Assembly: GCA_035529015.1 (NCBI GenBank)
Contig: DATKXP010000079.1
Coordinates: forward strand, 17,638 to 81,637
Source: JAUVZF01 sp035529015
GTDB taxonomy: Bacteria > Planctomycetota > Phycisphaerae > FEN-1346
Direction of reading: 5' to 3'
Length of the DNA stretch: 64,000 nt
Positions 24,619 to 34,432 of this stretch are shown one piece after another (within the stretch, counting starts at the first letter, position 1; every line of letters begins with the position of its first letter). The notes under the pieces are model-generated. The model was given only the letters and a program-made list of their open reading frames with translations, was not told where the DNA came from and searched no databases. A program made the translations under genes and the position numbers.

Positions 24619-25524
24619 GTGCGTTTTTCGGGGCACGAGACATTTCCGGTCCGAGATGGGTGGCTACATAAAGGCTTAGCATTGTTGTTGGGGGCCCCTG
24701 AGGAGTTCCACTCGAAGCATGCGGCAGACTACTTGGGGGTTGGGAAAAACATGGCCCGGTCAATCAAGCATTGGCTCCAAGCCACGAAACTTGCCATGCC
24801 CGATCCCTCTCGCCGGGGACATCTCAATGTTACCGACTTCGGCCACTGCGTCGCAGAGCAGGATATCTACTTCGCCGAGCCCGGCACATGGTGGTTCCTG
24901 CATATTAACCTCCTCGGCGAGCCGGTGTACGCTGATACTTGGTTCTGGTTCTTCAATTCTTTTGGTCTGCAGCGATTCGAGCGGGCCACTGTAGTCGAGA
25001 ATCTACGTCGCTTTCTGCAAGCCCAGGCTAGGCGGATGCCGAGCCATACGACGCTCCAAAGAGACGTGGCTTGCCTTCTGGCGAGCTACGCTCGGTCCAT
25101 TCCAGGTGAGAGGCTGGACCCCGAGGAATCTCGCGACTGCCCCTTCCAGGAATTGGACCTGATGAGCCACTTCCAGACATCTGGCTACTACCAAGCCCAT
25201 CAAGGCCCTAGGAGTATTGAGCCGGAGGTCTTGGGCTACTGCTTGTCGGCTGCCTTTGCGGATGGCCAAGAAGGCGGTGCGCGGAGGGATGTCCGTGTGT
25301 CAGAGGCTGCGCGGGTGGCTGGCGGGCCTGGGAAGGCCTTTGCTTTGAGCCCGGAGGGAGTGCTCGATTCGGCACTTCAGGCTGAGGAACACAGCAGCGG
25401 TGAAATTGAAGTCGCAGGCCACGCGGGTGAACGCGTGATCCGCTTCATGCCTCGCACTCCGGTGCAGTGGGCCCAGCGCTACTACGACCGGGCACACCAT
25501 ATGGGGGAACAGCATGCCGCATAG
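24619..25524 (+). CDS. sspB: DUF4007 protein, SspB (phosphorothioation nickase)
   Basis: 301 residues, GTG start two bases after the desulfurase stop. The DUF4007 signature is plain: RFSGHETFPVRDGWLHKGL at the N-terminus, YLGVGKNMARSIKHWLQATK helix-turn-helix-like region, GTWWFLHINLL and WFWFFNSF. In the Ssp system SspB nicks DNA at the target site so sulfur can be placed on one strand. The C-terminus (RTPVQWAQRYYDR) overlaps the sspC start by 11 bases. Single-strand phosphorothioation is the known output of this gene set. Confidence 0.9.
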   Translation: MRFSGHETFPVRDGWLHKGLALLLGAPEEFHSKHAADYLGVGKNMARSIKHWLQATKLAMPDPSRRGHLNVTDFGHCVAEQDIYFAEPGTWWFLHINLLGEPVYADTWFWFFNSFGLQRFERATVVENLRRFLQAQARRMPSHTTLQRDVACLLASYARSIPGERLDPEESRDCPFQELDLMSHFQTSGYYQAHQGPRSIEPEVLGYCLSAAFADGQEGGARRDVRVSEAARVAGGPGKAFALSPEGVLDSALQAEEHSSGEIEVAGHAGERVIRFMPRTPVQWAQRYYDRAHHMGEQHAA

Positions 25525-28500
25525 AGCGGGTCGGCGCGCAGGCGGTGATGGGGGCCTTTCGGCAGAGCGGGTCCTGCGTTCGATTAACCTCTGCTACGAT
25601 GCAAGTGCTCCAGAGAGAATCTCGCACTTCCGCCCCACAAGCAAGAGCGTGGCTCTGGTGCGTAGCCTCCTTGCCCAAGCCGAGGAGCGCGCCTTTCTCA
25701 TCGTCGCTCCGTATGGCTCGGGAAAGTCGATAACGCTTGCATATCTGCTGCAGCTCATAGAGAACCGCGCGTCTGCACAGGCTACGCTCAAGGCTATTGA
25801 AGGGCGGCTTGCGGGCGTGTCGCCTGAGTTGCACCGTTTTGCTCGACGTAGGCGTCGACAGGGGAGAAAGGGCCTTGTTGTGGCCCTCCATGGCTACTGC
25901 AGCGACTTGCCAATGCGTCTCAAGGAAGCAGTCCTAGAGGCCATGGGGAGAATGAAACTGGGGCGCCAAGCGAGGACCATTGGGGCACTGCCTTCCGGTT
26001 CTATCGAACAGGCTGTCAACCTCCTCGCCGTTCTCCAACAGAAGTGTCGAGCAAGTGGCTTGGATAGAATCAGCATTATGTGGGACGAGGCAGGTCGGCA
26101 CATTGAGGCCTTGGTGAGCCACGGTCGTGCCTCTGAACTGGCAGACATTCAGCTACTTGCCGAGTTTGCCTCCAGATCGAGTGATCTGCCAATCACCTTG
26201 GGCCTCGCACTTCACCAGGCCCTCTTTCACTATGCGGGGCAGATGCCGCAGTCAGTGCGCACCGAGTGGATGAAGATCTCGGGCCGCTTCCAGGAAACCC
26301 AGTACATCGACGATAGCCGAGAGGTATACCGCTTGGTGTCCGAGGTTGTGGCAGCCAACAGAGGCAAGGTGGGGCGGCCGCCAAGGAAGCGATTCCTGGA
26401 TATAGCCCGACGGTGCCGCGACGATCTCGGCCTCTTCCCTGGCGTGGCGCTGACGCAACTGGCCGAAATGCTCGGGCGAGCGTATCCGTTGGAACCCATA
26501 GCCTTCTACCTCCTGCCCAGGGTATCCGCCCGTGTCGCCCAGTACGAAAGAACCCTTTTTACATTCCTTTACTCGGTGGACATGACTCGACCCATCTCCG
26601 CGGCCGACTTGTATGACTACTTCTCTTCGGCCATGAGGGCTGACACTACTGTTGGGGGAACGTACAAGCAGTGGCTGGAGACGCAGAGCGCCCTTCTGAA
26701 GGTCCACGACGACCCCAAGCAAGCCCAGGTGTTGAAGACCGCCTGTCTGCTGGGTCTGGGGACGAGCGGAGAACGAGCTAGAGCTGGGCGGGAGATGGTG
26801 ACGGTGGCTTTGGCTGGTCTTGACGACAAGGCGCCGTGGAACGACACCATTGATGCGCTTATTGAAAGAAATTTGCTTCTCCATCGCAAGCATAATGATG
26901 AGCTTTCGGTGTGGCACGGCACAGATTTCGACCTTCGCGGGAAACTCGAGGAGGAGAAGAGCCGGCATGCTGGCAGCTTCGCCCTCGTAGAGTTCCTCAC
27001 ACGCGAGGCACCCCCCAAGACATGGAAGCCGCTGCAGCATAACAGTAGATGCGGCGTCTGTCGGTACTGGGAAGGTGAGTACGTTTCCCCAGAGGCCTTT
27101 GCCTCTCTTGCACGTGGCGAGCGGGAAGCTTCGATCCCGGTGGGGTGTGACAGCAAGATCCTCTATCTTCTAGCGGAGGACCACGAGCAACTCAAGCTTG
27201 CCGGCAATCTAGCGAAACGTTGGCGCGCAGATCCACGGTTGCTTGTGGTGGTGCCTGCCAGACCTCTACGGGCACGCGATGCAGCCCTAGAGGTCTTCTG
27301 CCTCTCCGAGATGGTCCACAATGGCGACCTCGTTGGCAGCGATCCGCTCGTAGCGCCCCAACTTCAGCAGATGATGGACGACGCACGGTCGCACCTCCAC
27401 AGAATGCTTGACGGGATGCTCATTCCCGGGAGGGATGGTCCGGCGTGGTTCTGGCAGGGAGAGGAGATGGCTGCAGGAACTGTAGGCGAACTGCGCCGAA
27501 CTCTATCGGATATCGCTGACCAGGTGTTCCCCTTGACACCAGTGATCCGGAACGAATTGGTCGTCAGGCGGAAACCCTCGGGGACAGTTGTCAATTCGAG
27601 GAAGAAGCTCTTGCTCGGGATCCTCGATAGACATGGCCAAGAGAACCTTGGGATAAGGGGGCACTTCCCGGACTACTCCATGTTTCGCACTGTGCTTGTC
27701 CATACCGGACTCTATCGAGAGGGCGAGGGTCGATGGGGCTATGTCGCGCCCTCCTGCAAAGGACTGGAGCGCGGCATCGCAGCGGTATGGCAGAAGCTCC
27801 AGACCTTCTTTGGCGAGCCCAGCGAGAAGCCGAAAAGACCTGCTGACTTACTCAGGGAACTGCGCGAACCACCTTATGGCGTCAGAGAGGGCCTGCTGCC
27901 TATTCTGTTTGCGGCTGGTTTCAAGGCGTTCTCGCGGGTCGTATCGCTGACCAAGGACGGCCGGTACGTCACGGACGTCATGCCTGACGACATCGAGGAT
28001 CTATGTCGCCATCCGGACTCCTACGCTCTCTCGGTCCTAGCCTTGGGCGAGGACGAACTCCGCTACCTACGCAGGCTGCACAGCTGCTTTAGCCCGGTGT
28101 CCGACGTCATCGTGGCAGAGAATGACCTGATCCGCCTCTGCTACGACGCGATTCAGGGATGGAAGTTCCAGCTGCCGTCGTCCGCCTTGGCCACGAAGAG
28201 CTTGTCAGGCCAAGCGATGCAGTTCCAGCAGGCGCTGCGAGAGGACGAGGATCCGGTCAAGCTGTTGCTTCAGGATCTTCCTGCAATTGCCGGGGTTCAG
28301 GTTGAGAAGGTTGATGAGGTCCTCGATGCCATCCGCGAAATGAGGCGCGGGATGGAAGGCGTAGCCAAGACTTTCGTGGACAAGGCGTCAGCCTCCATAC
28401 GCAAAGCGTTAACCCATGGTTCTTCCGAAGGCGCAGGTGACCTTCGCGAACTCGCGTCCCGTTGGTCGGCTAGCATTCCCGAAGCAGTTCTGGCCGGAGC

Positions 28501-28870
28501 TGTTCCTGCCGTTGCCAAGGGCCTTCTCAGTCGAATGCAGAGCGAGTACGATATCGATGAGCTCTTGGTCGAGTCGCTGTCTTTGCTGATCGTTGGGCGT
28601 CCGATAAGTCGCTGGGACGATGGCACTGCAGTAACCTTTGACAGCCGCCTCCGCGACATGGTACACAGGATCGAAGAGGCCGCACTTGACACCAAGGTGA
28701 ATGGAGAAGACCGCCGTCACTGGGAGGGCATGAGTGATGTGATTCGTCAGCGCCTGGACTATCTCCTGAGGCAATTGGTCAGGTTGGCCGGTGAAGACGA
28801 GGCAAGAAGAGCTGTGGACGAGGTGCTGAGACGGCATCTGAGTGAGAAACCGCATGGCAGCGCTAGTTGA
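25514..28870 (+). CDS. sspC: Large P-loop ATPase SspC
   Basis: 1118 residues. Walker A APYGSGKSITLAYLL (GSGKS at 68-72) and a Walker B-like ISIMWDEAG (D191/E192). The long remainder has several helical blocks and few recognisable motifs, plus a possible Cys pair in SRCGVCRYWEGE around residue 515. SspC ATPases drive target opening or sulfur insertion with SspB and SspD. The length is at the large end for this role. It overlaps sspB at its start and sspD at its end (29 bases), indicating tight coupling. Confidence 0.85.
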   Translation: MPHRAGRRAGGDGGLSAERVLRSINLCYDASAPERISHFRPTSKSVALVRSLLAQAEERAFLIVAPYGSGKSITLAYLLQLIENRASAQATLKAIEGRLAGVSPELHRFARRRRRQGRKGLVVALHGYCSDLPMRLKEAVLEAMGRMKLGRQARTIGALPSGSIEQAVNLLAVLQQKCRASGLDRISIMWDEAGRHIEALVSHGRASELADIQLLAEFASRSSDLPITLGLALHQALFHYAGQMPQSVRTEWMKISGRFQETQYIDDSREVYRLVSEVVAANRGKVGRPPRKRFLDIARRCRDDLGLFPGVALTQLAEMLGRAYPLEPIAFYLLPRVSARVAQYERTLFTFLYSVDMTRPISAADLYDYFSSAMRADTTVGGTYKQWLETQSALLKVHDDPKQAQVLKTACLLGLGTSGERARAGREMVTVALAGLDDKAPWNDTIDALIERNLLLHRKHNDELSVWHGTDFDLRGKLEEEKSRHAGSFALVEFLTREAPPKTWKPLQHNSRCGVCRYWEGEYVSPEAFASLARGEREASIPVGCDSKILYLLAEDHEQLKLAGNLAKRWRADPRLLVVVPARPLRARDAALEVFCLSEMVHNGDLVGSDPLVAPQLQQMMDDARSHLHRMLDGMLIPGRDGPAWFWQGEEMAAGTVGELRRTLSDIADQVFPLTPVIRNELVVRRKPSGTVVNSRKKLLLGILDRHGQENLGIRGHFPDYSMFRTVLVHTGLYREGEGRWGYVAPSCKGLERGIAAVWQKLQTFFGEPSEKPKRPADLLRELREPPYGVREGLLPILFAAGFKAFSRVVSLTKDGRYVTDVMPDDIEDLCRHPDSYALSVLALGEDELRYLRRLHSCFSPVSDVIVAENDLIRLCYDAIQGWKFQLPSSALATKSLSGQAMQFQQALREDEDPVKLLLQDLPAIAGVQVEKVDEVLDAIREMRRGMEGVAKTFVDKASASIRKALTHGSSEGAGDLRELASRWSASIPEAVLAGAVPAVAKGLLSRMQSEYDIDELLVESLSLLIVGRPISRWDDGTAVTFDSRLRDMVHRIEEAALDTKVNGEDRRHWEGMSDVIRQRLDYLLRQLVRLAGEDEARRAVDEVLRRHLSEKPHGSAS

Positions 28871-29666
28871 AGCGATTGCAACCATAGAGAAGCAGCCTGA
28901 GGTGCGGCACATCGTCAGCATTTCGGGCGGGAAAGACTCCGCGGCCTTGGCGGTCTATCTCCGCCAAGCCTATCCCAAGATCCCGGTGGAGTATGTTTTC
29001 TGTGATACGGGATGCGAGCTTCCGGAGACCTATGACTACCTTGAGCGGCTGCAGGGATTGCTGGGGAAGAGTATCGTTCGGGTGAACGCCTTCGACGTAC
29101 TCCGCGTTCCCGAGAAGCCCGGCCGCAACCCGTTTGACCTGTGGCTCAGTATGTACGGAGGCTTTCTGCCGAATCCCAGAAGTCGCTGGTGTACACGAGC
29201 ACTCAAGATCGAGCCATTCGAGGAGTCCATTGGCAACGACACCGCGTTCAGCTACATCGGCATTCGCGGCGATGAGGACCGCCAAGGGTATCGCCCGAAG
29301 AAGCCTCCGAAATTCTCACAGCGTCCCAACATCATCCCGGTGTACCCGTTCAAAGACGACGCCATTTGCCTTGAGGACGTGAAATGTATCCTCGAGGAAT
29401 CCGGTCTAGGCCTGCCAGAATACTACCGCTGGCGGTCGCGCTCTGGCTGCTACTTCTGCTTCTACCAGCAGATTGGTGAATGGCAAGGCCTGCTCGAGAA
29501 CCATCCGGATCTCTTCGAGAGGGCGAGGCAATACGAGACCAAGAAGAACGGCCGGGACTTCACCTGGGTCGACGGAAGGACGCTCGGGGATATTGAGCGG
29601 TTGGGGGAACGCTACCCCGTGCCCACGATGGACGAAGTTGAGGGCTGCGCCATCTGTCACCTCTAG
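28842..29666 (+). CDS. sspD: PP-loop sulfurtransferase SspD (PAPS reductase/DndC family)
   Basis: 274 residues from GTG 28842; ATG 28854 is an alternative start. PP-loop SISGGKDSAALAVYLRQ (SGGKDS at 28-33) activates DNA by adenylation; EYVFCDTGCELPETYDYL follows. Cysteines in RSRWCTRALKIEPF, RSGCYFCFYQQ and GCAICHL fit the Fe-S or persulfide sites of DndC/SspD proteins. It receives sulfur from SspA and inserts it in the DNA backbone. It is the final gene of the four-gene modification operon. Confidence 0.9.
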   Translation: MRNRMAALVEAIATIEKQPEVRHIVSISGGKDSAALAVYLRQAYPKIPVEYVFCDTGCELPETYDYLERLQGLLGKSIVRVNAFDVLRVPEKPGRNPFDLWLSMYGGFLPNPRSRWCTRALKIEPFEESIGNDTAFSYIGIRGDEDRQGYRPKKPPKFSQRPNIIPVYPFKDDAICLEDVKCILEESGLGLPEYYRWRSRSGCYFCFYQQIGEWQGLLENHPDLFERARQYETKKNGRDFTWVDGRTLGDIERLGERYPVPTMDEVEGCAICHL

Positions 29667-29699
29667 CCCCGCTGGGCTAGTTACATCCGAGGCACCCAC

Positions 29700-30128
29700 G
29701 TGAAACTCTATGTTGCATCCCATTCCCTGGAAAAGGCACAGGAGATGCGGGATCTGCTCCTGCAGCGCGGCCACGAAGTGACGTCACGCTGGATCACAGA
29801 GGACAGCAAGTTCCACCTTCCTGGGGACGCATACACGCCAGATGAGCGTGAGAAGATAGCCGTAATGGACGAGGCGGATGTCAGACTTGCCGGTGATGGA
29901 GTGGTTGTCTTGAGCGAGGAGTCGGGGCGGTGTGTGCCCGGGGGCAAGCACGTTGAGGCAGGCATAGCACTGGGCCTCGGCAGGCCAGTATACGTTGTGG
30001 GCCATAGGGAGAACATCTTCCACTGGCACCCCCGGGTTCGAGTCTTTGGCGATGCGCACCAGCTCCTTGGCTACTTGGCGCGCCTTGAGGAGTGTTCGGC
30101 TGCCCCTCCCGAGGGGACACAAGCATAG
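29700..30128 (+). CDS. Nucleoside 2-deoxyribosyltransferase-like protein
   Basis: 142 residues, GTG start 33 bases after sspD. KLYVASHSLEKAQEMRDLLLQRGHEV, then MDEADVRLAGDGVVVLSEES and the G-[G/K]-x-VEAGIALGLGRPVYVVG motif are those of the 2-deoxyribosyltransferase/NDT superfamily, which also includes NAD- and nucleotide-cleaving defence effectors. The catalytic glutamate would be in GGKHVEAGIAL. Embedded between phosphorothioation and restriction operons, it could be a base-sugar processing or effector protein. This is inference. The gene overlaps the convergent membrane-protein frame by 248 bases. Confidence 0.75.
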   Translation: MKLYVASHSLEKAQEMRDLLLQRGHEVTSRWITEDSKFHLPGDAYTPDEREKIAVMDEADVRLAGDGVVVLSEESGRCVPGGKHVEAGIALGLGRPVYVVGHRENIFHWHPRVRVFGDAHQLLGYLARLEECSAAPPEGTQA

Positions 30129-30693
30129 GGCGCGCGTCTGCCCCTGGGGCCGGAGGGTCTGATCCTGAACCGTCTCCTCCTGCCCACAGAACACTGGTCC
30201 AGATTACAGCCAGGACAAAACCTAGAGCAGCTATCGCTTCAACAGCCCATATCCAGTACTTGACTTTGGTAGCCTTGTGGCCGGTTTTTAGGTCGACCGT
30301 TTCCAAGGCTTTCCGATCAGGCTCGATCCGAGCTAAGCCGAGCTGCTGGTCCTTTGCCTTCCCTGGCCGGGTGTACCGAAATGAATCGGGGAAGACCCAC
30401 TGCCTCTCCATCTCATCAAGTACTGCCGATGCACGCTCGACAAACGCGAGCATGCGCACATCGAAGGCAATGAACGCGATGGACACTATGAAGCCGAAGC
30501 TCCCCGCGAAGACGGCGATGGGATGGAGCCCTTCCCTGATCGCCAATACGATGGCATTAGCAAGGATGCCCACTGCAAGAAGAAAATAGTTAAAGAACAG
30601 CATGCGCTGCCGCGAAGCGGATTCGAAGTACTTCCAGGCGTAGTCAAGACGTGACTTCAGCAACTCGGCGTGGTCTTGCCTGTCTTTACTCAC
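29881..30693 (-). CDS. Small multipass membrane protein, overlapping convergent gene
   Basis: From GTG 30693 (GAGGCGCC upstream on that strand; an in-frame GTG at 30738 is weaker) about 270 residues. Real-looking part: a helical charged N-terminus (DHAELLKSRLDYAWKYFESA), three membrane segments (MLFFNYFLLAVGILANAIVL, AGSFGFIVSIAFIAFDV, WIWAVEAIAALGFVLAVIW). The last ~75 residues are Gly/Pro/Arg-rich and lie antisense to the deoxyribosyltransferase gene, so the original stop may be lost. SLATT-like defence membrane effectors have comparable topology, but I cannot claim homology. Confidence 0.6.
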   Translation of the reverse strand: MSKDRQDHAELLKSRLDYAWKYFESASRQRMLFFNYFLLAVGILANAIVLAIREGLHPIAVFAGSFGFIVSIAFIAFDVRMLAFVERASAVLDEMERQWVFPDSFRYTRPGKAKDQQLGLARIEPDRKALETVDLKTGHKATKVKYWIWAVEAIAALGFVLAVIWTSVLWAGGDGSGSDPPAPGADARPMLVSPREGQPNTPQGAPSSQGAGAHRQRLEPGGASGRCSPYGPQRILACRGPVLCLPQRACPRAHTAPTPRSRQPLHHRQV

Positions 30694-30913
30694 GATCGGC
30701 GCCTCGATACGGCCGCAGGGCGTATTCAGTGCCCCCACCTAGACGGGCAATGGCTTCCTAAGAGGGTACATCCTCAGCGAACGCGGCACAAGTGTCCGTT
30801 TTCGAAGGCATGTGTTTCGCCGCAAGTTACGGGCGCGGTTGTGCCCTCGGGTGGCGATCCGCAGAAGTCCCACGGGACAAGCTCATGCTGCCGCGCCGGC
30901 GGCTGTTAGGTAC

Positions 30914-30943
30914 TTGCACGCGAGGATGCTGTCGCGGTATGAT
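30914..30943 (+). promoter_or_regulatory. Promoter of helicase/restriction operon
   Basis: TTGCAC (30914-30919), 18-base spacer, TATGAT (30938-30943), 76 bases before the GTG at 31020, in the gap between the divergent membrane-protein gene and the helicase operon. Confidence 0.5.
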
Positions 30944-31019
30944 GCCGCATGTTTGACGCCCATCTTCAGGTTGCACGGTGCACGATGGTGGTTGGCCGTC
31001 TAGTTGGGGGGGAGTCGTC

Positions 31020-32636
31020 GTGACGAAGCTTCTTGAGACGCTTACGCGCTTGGGTACTGGCCTGCTTGCCCAGTTCTTGGGCGAAAGCACGGTTAGTCTT
31101 CTGGAGCTTCTCGGCCTGAAGCAACTACAGCCTCATCGCTTGGCAGAGCTGGTCCTGAGGCAGGTGGGCCCTGAAGACCTTCTGTTGGTCAAGAGCCGCA
31201 GGGACGAGATTACGGACGCGCTGAGTCGCGAGGATGCGGACAGACTCGCCCGGCTTCTGGGCCTATCGTCAACAGATGATCCCTGGCATTCGGTGAGAAG
31301 CCTACCCGTCTCGCCGAACAGCCCCGCCTGCGAAGTCCTATTCGCCTTCTTCGGTTGTCGCTTACCCAAGGAGCGTGAAGGGTCAGATAAGCCCTCGAGT
31401 TTGCGGATCGATCCCGGCTACAGTCTGTTCCAACATCAGGTGAAGGCATGTCGCGAGACAGCGTCATTCCTCGAGGAAGCATCGCAGCCACGAGTCATGC
31501 TTCACATGCCGACGGGGGCGGGTAAAACCAGGACGGCGATGAATGTGATCGCCACTTTCTTGCGAGACCGATTCAGCAGTGACGATGTAGTTGTCTGGGT
31601 CGCACACAGTGAGGAGCTCTGCGAACAAGCAGCTGAGGAGTTCGAGAAGGCCTGGTCCTTTCTCGGAAACCGCCCCGTCGCAGTACAACGTGCCTTTGGC
31701 CGGTACCGGACCCCCCTTGATAAAATGAGCGGGGGGATCTTGATCGCGGGGCTGCAACTCCTGTACAGAAGGAGCCTTTCGGAACAAGGCGTGTTCCTGA
31801 AGCTCGCACGCCGTACCCCTCTAGTGGTGATGGATGAGGCCCACCAGGCGATCGCGCCGGCATACCAGCAAGTTCTCAATCTTCTCGCTGGGGACCCGCG
31901 GACAGCCATATTAGGCTTGTCTGCCACCCCTGGTCGTAGCCTGCTTGATGCGCATCAGGATATGGAGCTAGCGCAGTTCTTTAAGAGGCACAAGGTCACC
32001 CTGAGGGTGGAAGGCTATGACAGCCCCGTCCAATACCTGCAAGAGAATGGCTACCTTGCCAAAGTAGACTATGACTACGTTCCGTACGCTCCAGGGCCCG
32101 ATTTCGCCCTCACCCGAGACGAAGTCACCCGGCTTCAGACTGAACTCGACCTACCCGACTCCGTCATTGCCCGACTCGGGGCAGACCACAAGCGCAACTT
32201 CCTTATCGTGACCAGGCTGATTGAGGAGGCCAAGCAAGGCGGGAAGATCTTGGTCTTCGCCTGCTCAGTGGAGCATGCTCATTTGCTCGCCAGCATATTG
32301 TCTGCGAAGGGATTACGTGCAGCAGCTGTCTCGACCAGGACCTCGCCGGCCAGAAGGCGGCAGTTCATCGCGCAGTACAAAGAAGAAGGTGGCATCCAGA
32401 TTCTCTGCAACTACGGAGTCCTTACTATGGGTTTTGACGCCCCCAAGACAAGTTGTGCTCTGATCGCTAGGCCAACACAGTCTGTTGTCCTCTACAGCCA
32501 GATGGTTGGGCGCGCTGCAAGGGGCCCCAAGGTGGGAGGCAATGTTACGTGCAGGGTCATCACCGTTGTGGACCGCCTTCCGGGCTTTCGGAGTGTCGCG
32601 GAAGCATTCGAGTACTTTGAGGAGATCTGGGAATGA
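31020..32636 (+). CDS. SF2 DEAH-type helicase, restriction module (SspF-like)
   Basis: 538 residues from GTG 31020 behind GGGGGGAG; an upstream ATG in frame is not preceded by a ribosome-binding site. Residues ~1-130 form a helical N-terminal domain I do not recognise. The helicase core follows: PTGAGKT (164-170), DEAH (272-275), LGLSATPGRS, CSVEHAHLLASIL, and motif VI QMVGRAARG (from 494). SF2 ATPase/helicase subunits with this layout translocate on DNA in restriction systems. First gene of a three-gene operon next to sspABCD; I relate it to SspFGH by composition, not by alignment. Confidence 0.85.
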   Translation: MTKLLETLTRLGTGLLAQFLGESTVSLLELLGLKQLQPHRLAELVLRQVGPEDLLLVKSRRDEITDALSREDADRLARLLGLSSTDDPWHSVRSLPVSPNSPACEVLFAFFGCRLPKEREGSDKPSSLRIDPGYSLFQHQVKACRETASFLEEASQPRVMLHMPTGAGKTRTAMNVIATFLRDRFSSDDVVVWVAHSEELCEQAAEEFEKAWSFLGNRPVAVQRAFGRYRTPLDKMSGGILIAGLQLLYRRSLSEQGVFLKLARRTPLVVMDEAHQAIAPAYQQVLNLLAGDPRTAILGLSATPGRSLLDAHQDMELAQFFKRHKVTLRVEGYDSPVQYLQENGYLAKVDYDYVPYAPGPDFALTRDEVTRLQTELDLPDSVIARLGADHKRNFLIVTRLIEEAKQGGKILVFACSVEHAHLLASILSAKGLRAAAVSTRTSPARRRQFIAQYKEEGGIQILCNYGVLTMGFDAPKTSCALIARPTQSVVLYSQMVGRAARGPKVGGNVTCRVITVVDRLPGFRSVAEAFEYFEEIWE

Positions 32637-34429
32637 CCACTCACGCGAAGCAAGAGCAGTATGAGATTCTCCCTCCGCATCTCGCTGTTAAGGCGATGCG
32701 TGACTCAGGCTACCGGGACACGGCACACGCCTTGGCAGAGCTTGTGGACAACAGTGTTCAGGCCGGCCAGGAAATCGACAGCCGTACGGAGGTCGAGGTG
32801 CTCTGCATTGACAAGGTCGAGCTGGTGGGAGAGCGGCGCCGTCAGCGCATATGCGAGATCGGCGTGTACGACAACGCTTGTGGGATGGATGCCGAAACGC
32901 TTCGCATTGCCCTGCAGTTTGGGAATGGCAAGCACCTTGAACCGGCCGAGCAGAAGGGCATTGGCAAGTTTGGGATGGGGCTCCCCAACGCCTCGATTTC
33001 GCAGTGTCGCCGTGTCGACGTGTGGTCCTGGCAAAACGGTGCCTGCGTGCACACCTGCATTGATGTGGACGAGATACTCAGCGGGAAGCTCCGTAGCGTG
33101 CCGGAGCCCAAGTCATCCGGGATTCCCAAGAAGTGGCGTGGGCTCTTCCGGGCCGATGTAGAGGAACATGGGACTCTCGTGGTATGGTCAAAGATCGACC
33201 GCGTGCGATGGAAGACTAGCACAGCCTTCCTCCGGCACGCGGAATTCCTGCTTGGGCGCATGTATCGGTACTTCCTCGACCACAAAAGGATCACCATACG
33301 GCTGTGCTCGTTTGAGGAAACGGGTGGCGACCACAGCACTAGGATCGACCGTGATGTGTTGCCAAACGACCCGATGTACCTGATGAAAGGCACTTCGGCG
33401 CCCGCCCCGTTCGACGAGGAGCCGGCATTCGATCTCTTTACCGAATACCCCTTGGCTGTGGCCGCAGACGGAAACGAATACGAGGTCCGGCTGCGGTTCT
33501 CAGTGACGACCAAGAAAGCTCGCCACTGCGGCGGGAGTGCCCCGATCGGCAAGCATGCGGCTAAGAACCTGGGGGTCTCTCTAGTCAGAGCCGACCGTGA
33601 ACTGGAAATGAACAACACCTTTGACCTGCGCTACGACCCTCGAGAGAGGTGGTGGGGTGTGGAAGTCCTCTTCGGTCCGGAGCTCGATGCCGTCTTCGGC
33701 GTGACCAATACCAAACAGGCCGCGACTGCGTTCAGGCAATGTGAGCTGGATGAGGACGCGGCGGCTGAAGACTTGACGCCGGGCGAATACGAGGAACAGC
33801 TTAGGGAATCCAACGATCCACGACTCGCGGTTTACAAGATATCGCACGAAATCACGAAGAACCTCGGGACAATCCGTGAGCAGATCCAGCGCATGCGCGA
33901 GGGTACGCGGAAGCCAGAGGATGTAGCTCCGCCTCCGGGCTCAGCCGAGGACATTGCCACAAAGGCCACGAAGCGGCGGCGCGAGGAGCTTGGAAAAGAA
34001 GGGAAAAGCGACGAGGATGAGGGGCGTCCAGAAGATGAGCGAGAAAAGGAACTTGCGGGCGAACTGATTGCCGAGGGCGTGGAAGAGAAGGAAGCCAAGG
34101 AGATTGCGGTTCAGTATGTTCGTAAGCAAATCAAATACCTCTTCCAGGAAGCGCCGATTCCGGGCGCTGCGATCTTTGACATTCGTGCCAAGGCCGGCAC
34201 GATCATCATCCTTATAAACACACGTCATCCTGCCAGCGAACACCTTTTTGCGCTACTAAAGGAGGACGATGATGGGAGCACGCCGGCCTTGGAGGCGCTG
34301 AAGCTGTTGCTGACGGCTTGGGCACGACTTGAGGACGAGGCGGGCGAGATGCGTACGCAGGAGTTGGAGGACATTCGGTCCGATTGGGGGCGGATTGCGA
34401 GAGACTTCCTCCAGGCAGCCGAGGACTAG
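32633..34429 (+). CDS. GHKL (HSP90/MORC-like) ATPase, restriction module
   Basis: 598 residues, overlapping the helicase stop by four bases. The GHKL fold is complete: motif N in AELVDNSVQAG (E36, N40), DNACGMD (D80, G84), KGIGKFGMGLPNASISQ (109-123). The central part has the transducer-like region. A charged coiled-coil (~450-490, with KKRREELGKEGKSDEDEGR-type sequence) and a C-terminal helical domain follow. MORC/GHKL ATPases act as clamp or switch subunits; here it probably couples phosphorothioate status to nuclease action. Homologous subunits occur in several defence systems. Confidence 0.85.
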   Translation: MTTHAKQEQYEILPPHLAVKAMRDSGYRDTAHALAELVDNSVQAGQEIDSRTEVEVLCIDKVELVGERRRQRICEIGVYDNACGMDAETLRIALQFGNGKHLEPAEQKGIGKFGMGLPNASISQCRRVDVWSWQNGACVHTCIDVDEILSGKLRSVPEPKSSGIPKKWRGLFRADVEEHGTLVVWSKIDRVRWKTSTAFLRHAEFLLGRMYRYFLDHKRITIRLCSFEETGGDHSTRIDRDVLPNDPMYLMKGTSAPAPFDEEPAFDLFTEYPLAVAADGNEYEVRLRFSVTTKKARHCGGSAPIGKHAAKNLGVSLVRADRELEMNNTFDLRYDPRERWWGVEVLFGPELDAVFGVTNTKQAATAFRQCELDEDAAAEDLTPGEYEEQLRESNDPRLAVYKISHEITKNLGTIREQIQRMREGTRKPEDVAPPPGSAEDIATKATKRRREELGKEGKSDEDEGRPEDEREKELAGELIAEGVEEKEAKEIAVQYVRKQIKYLFQEAPIPGAAIFDIRAKAGTIIILINTRHPASEHLFALLKEDDDGSTPALEALKLLLTAWARLEDEAGEMRTQELEDIRSDWGRIARDFLQAAED

Positions 34430-34432
34430 CAC

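Noticed and set aside
29881..30110. C-terminal 75 residues of the membrane protein as a real domain
   Set aside because: Gly/Pro/Arg-rich sequence that is exactly antisense to a well-supported gene; more likely read-through after loss of the stop.
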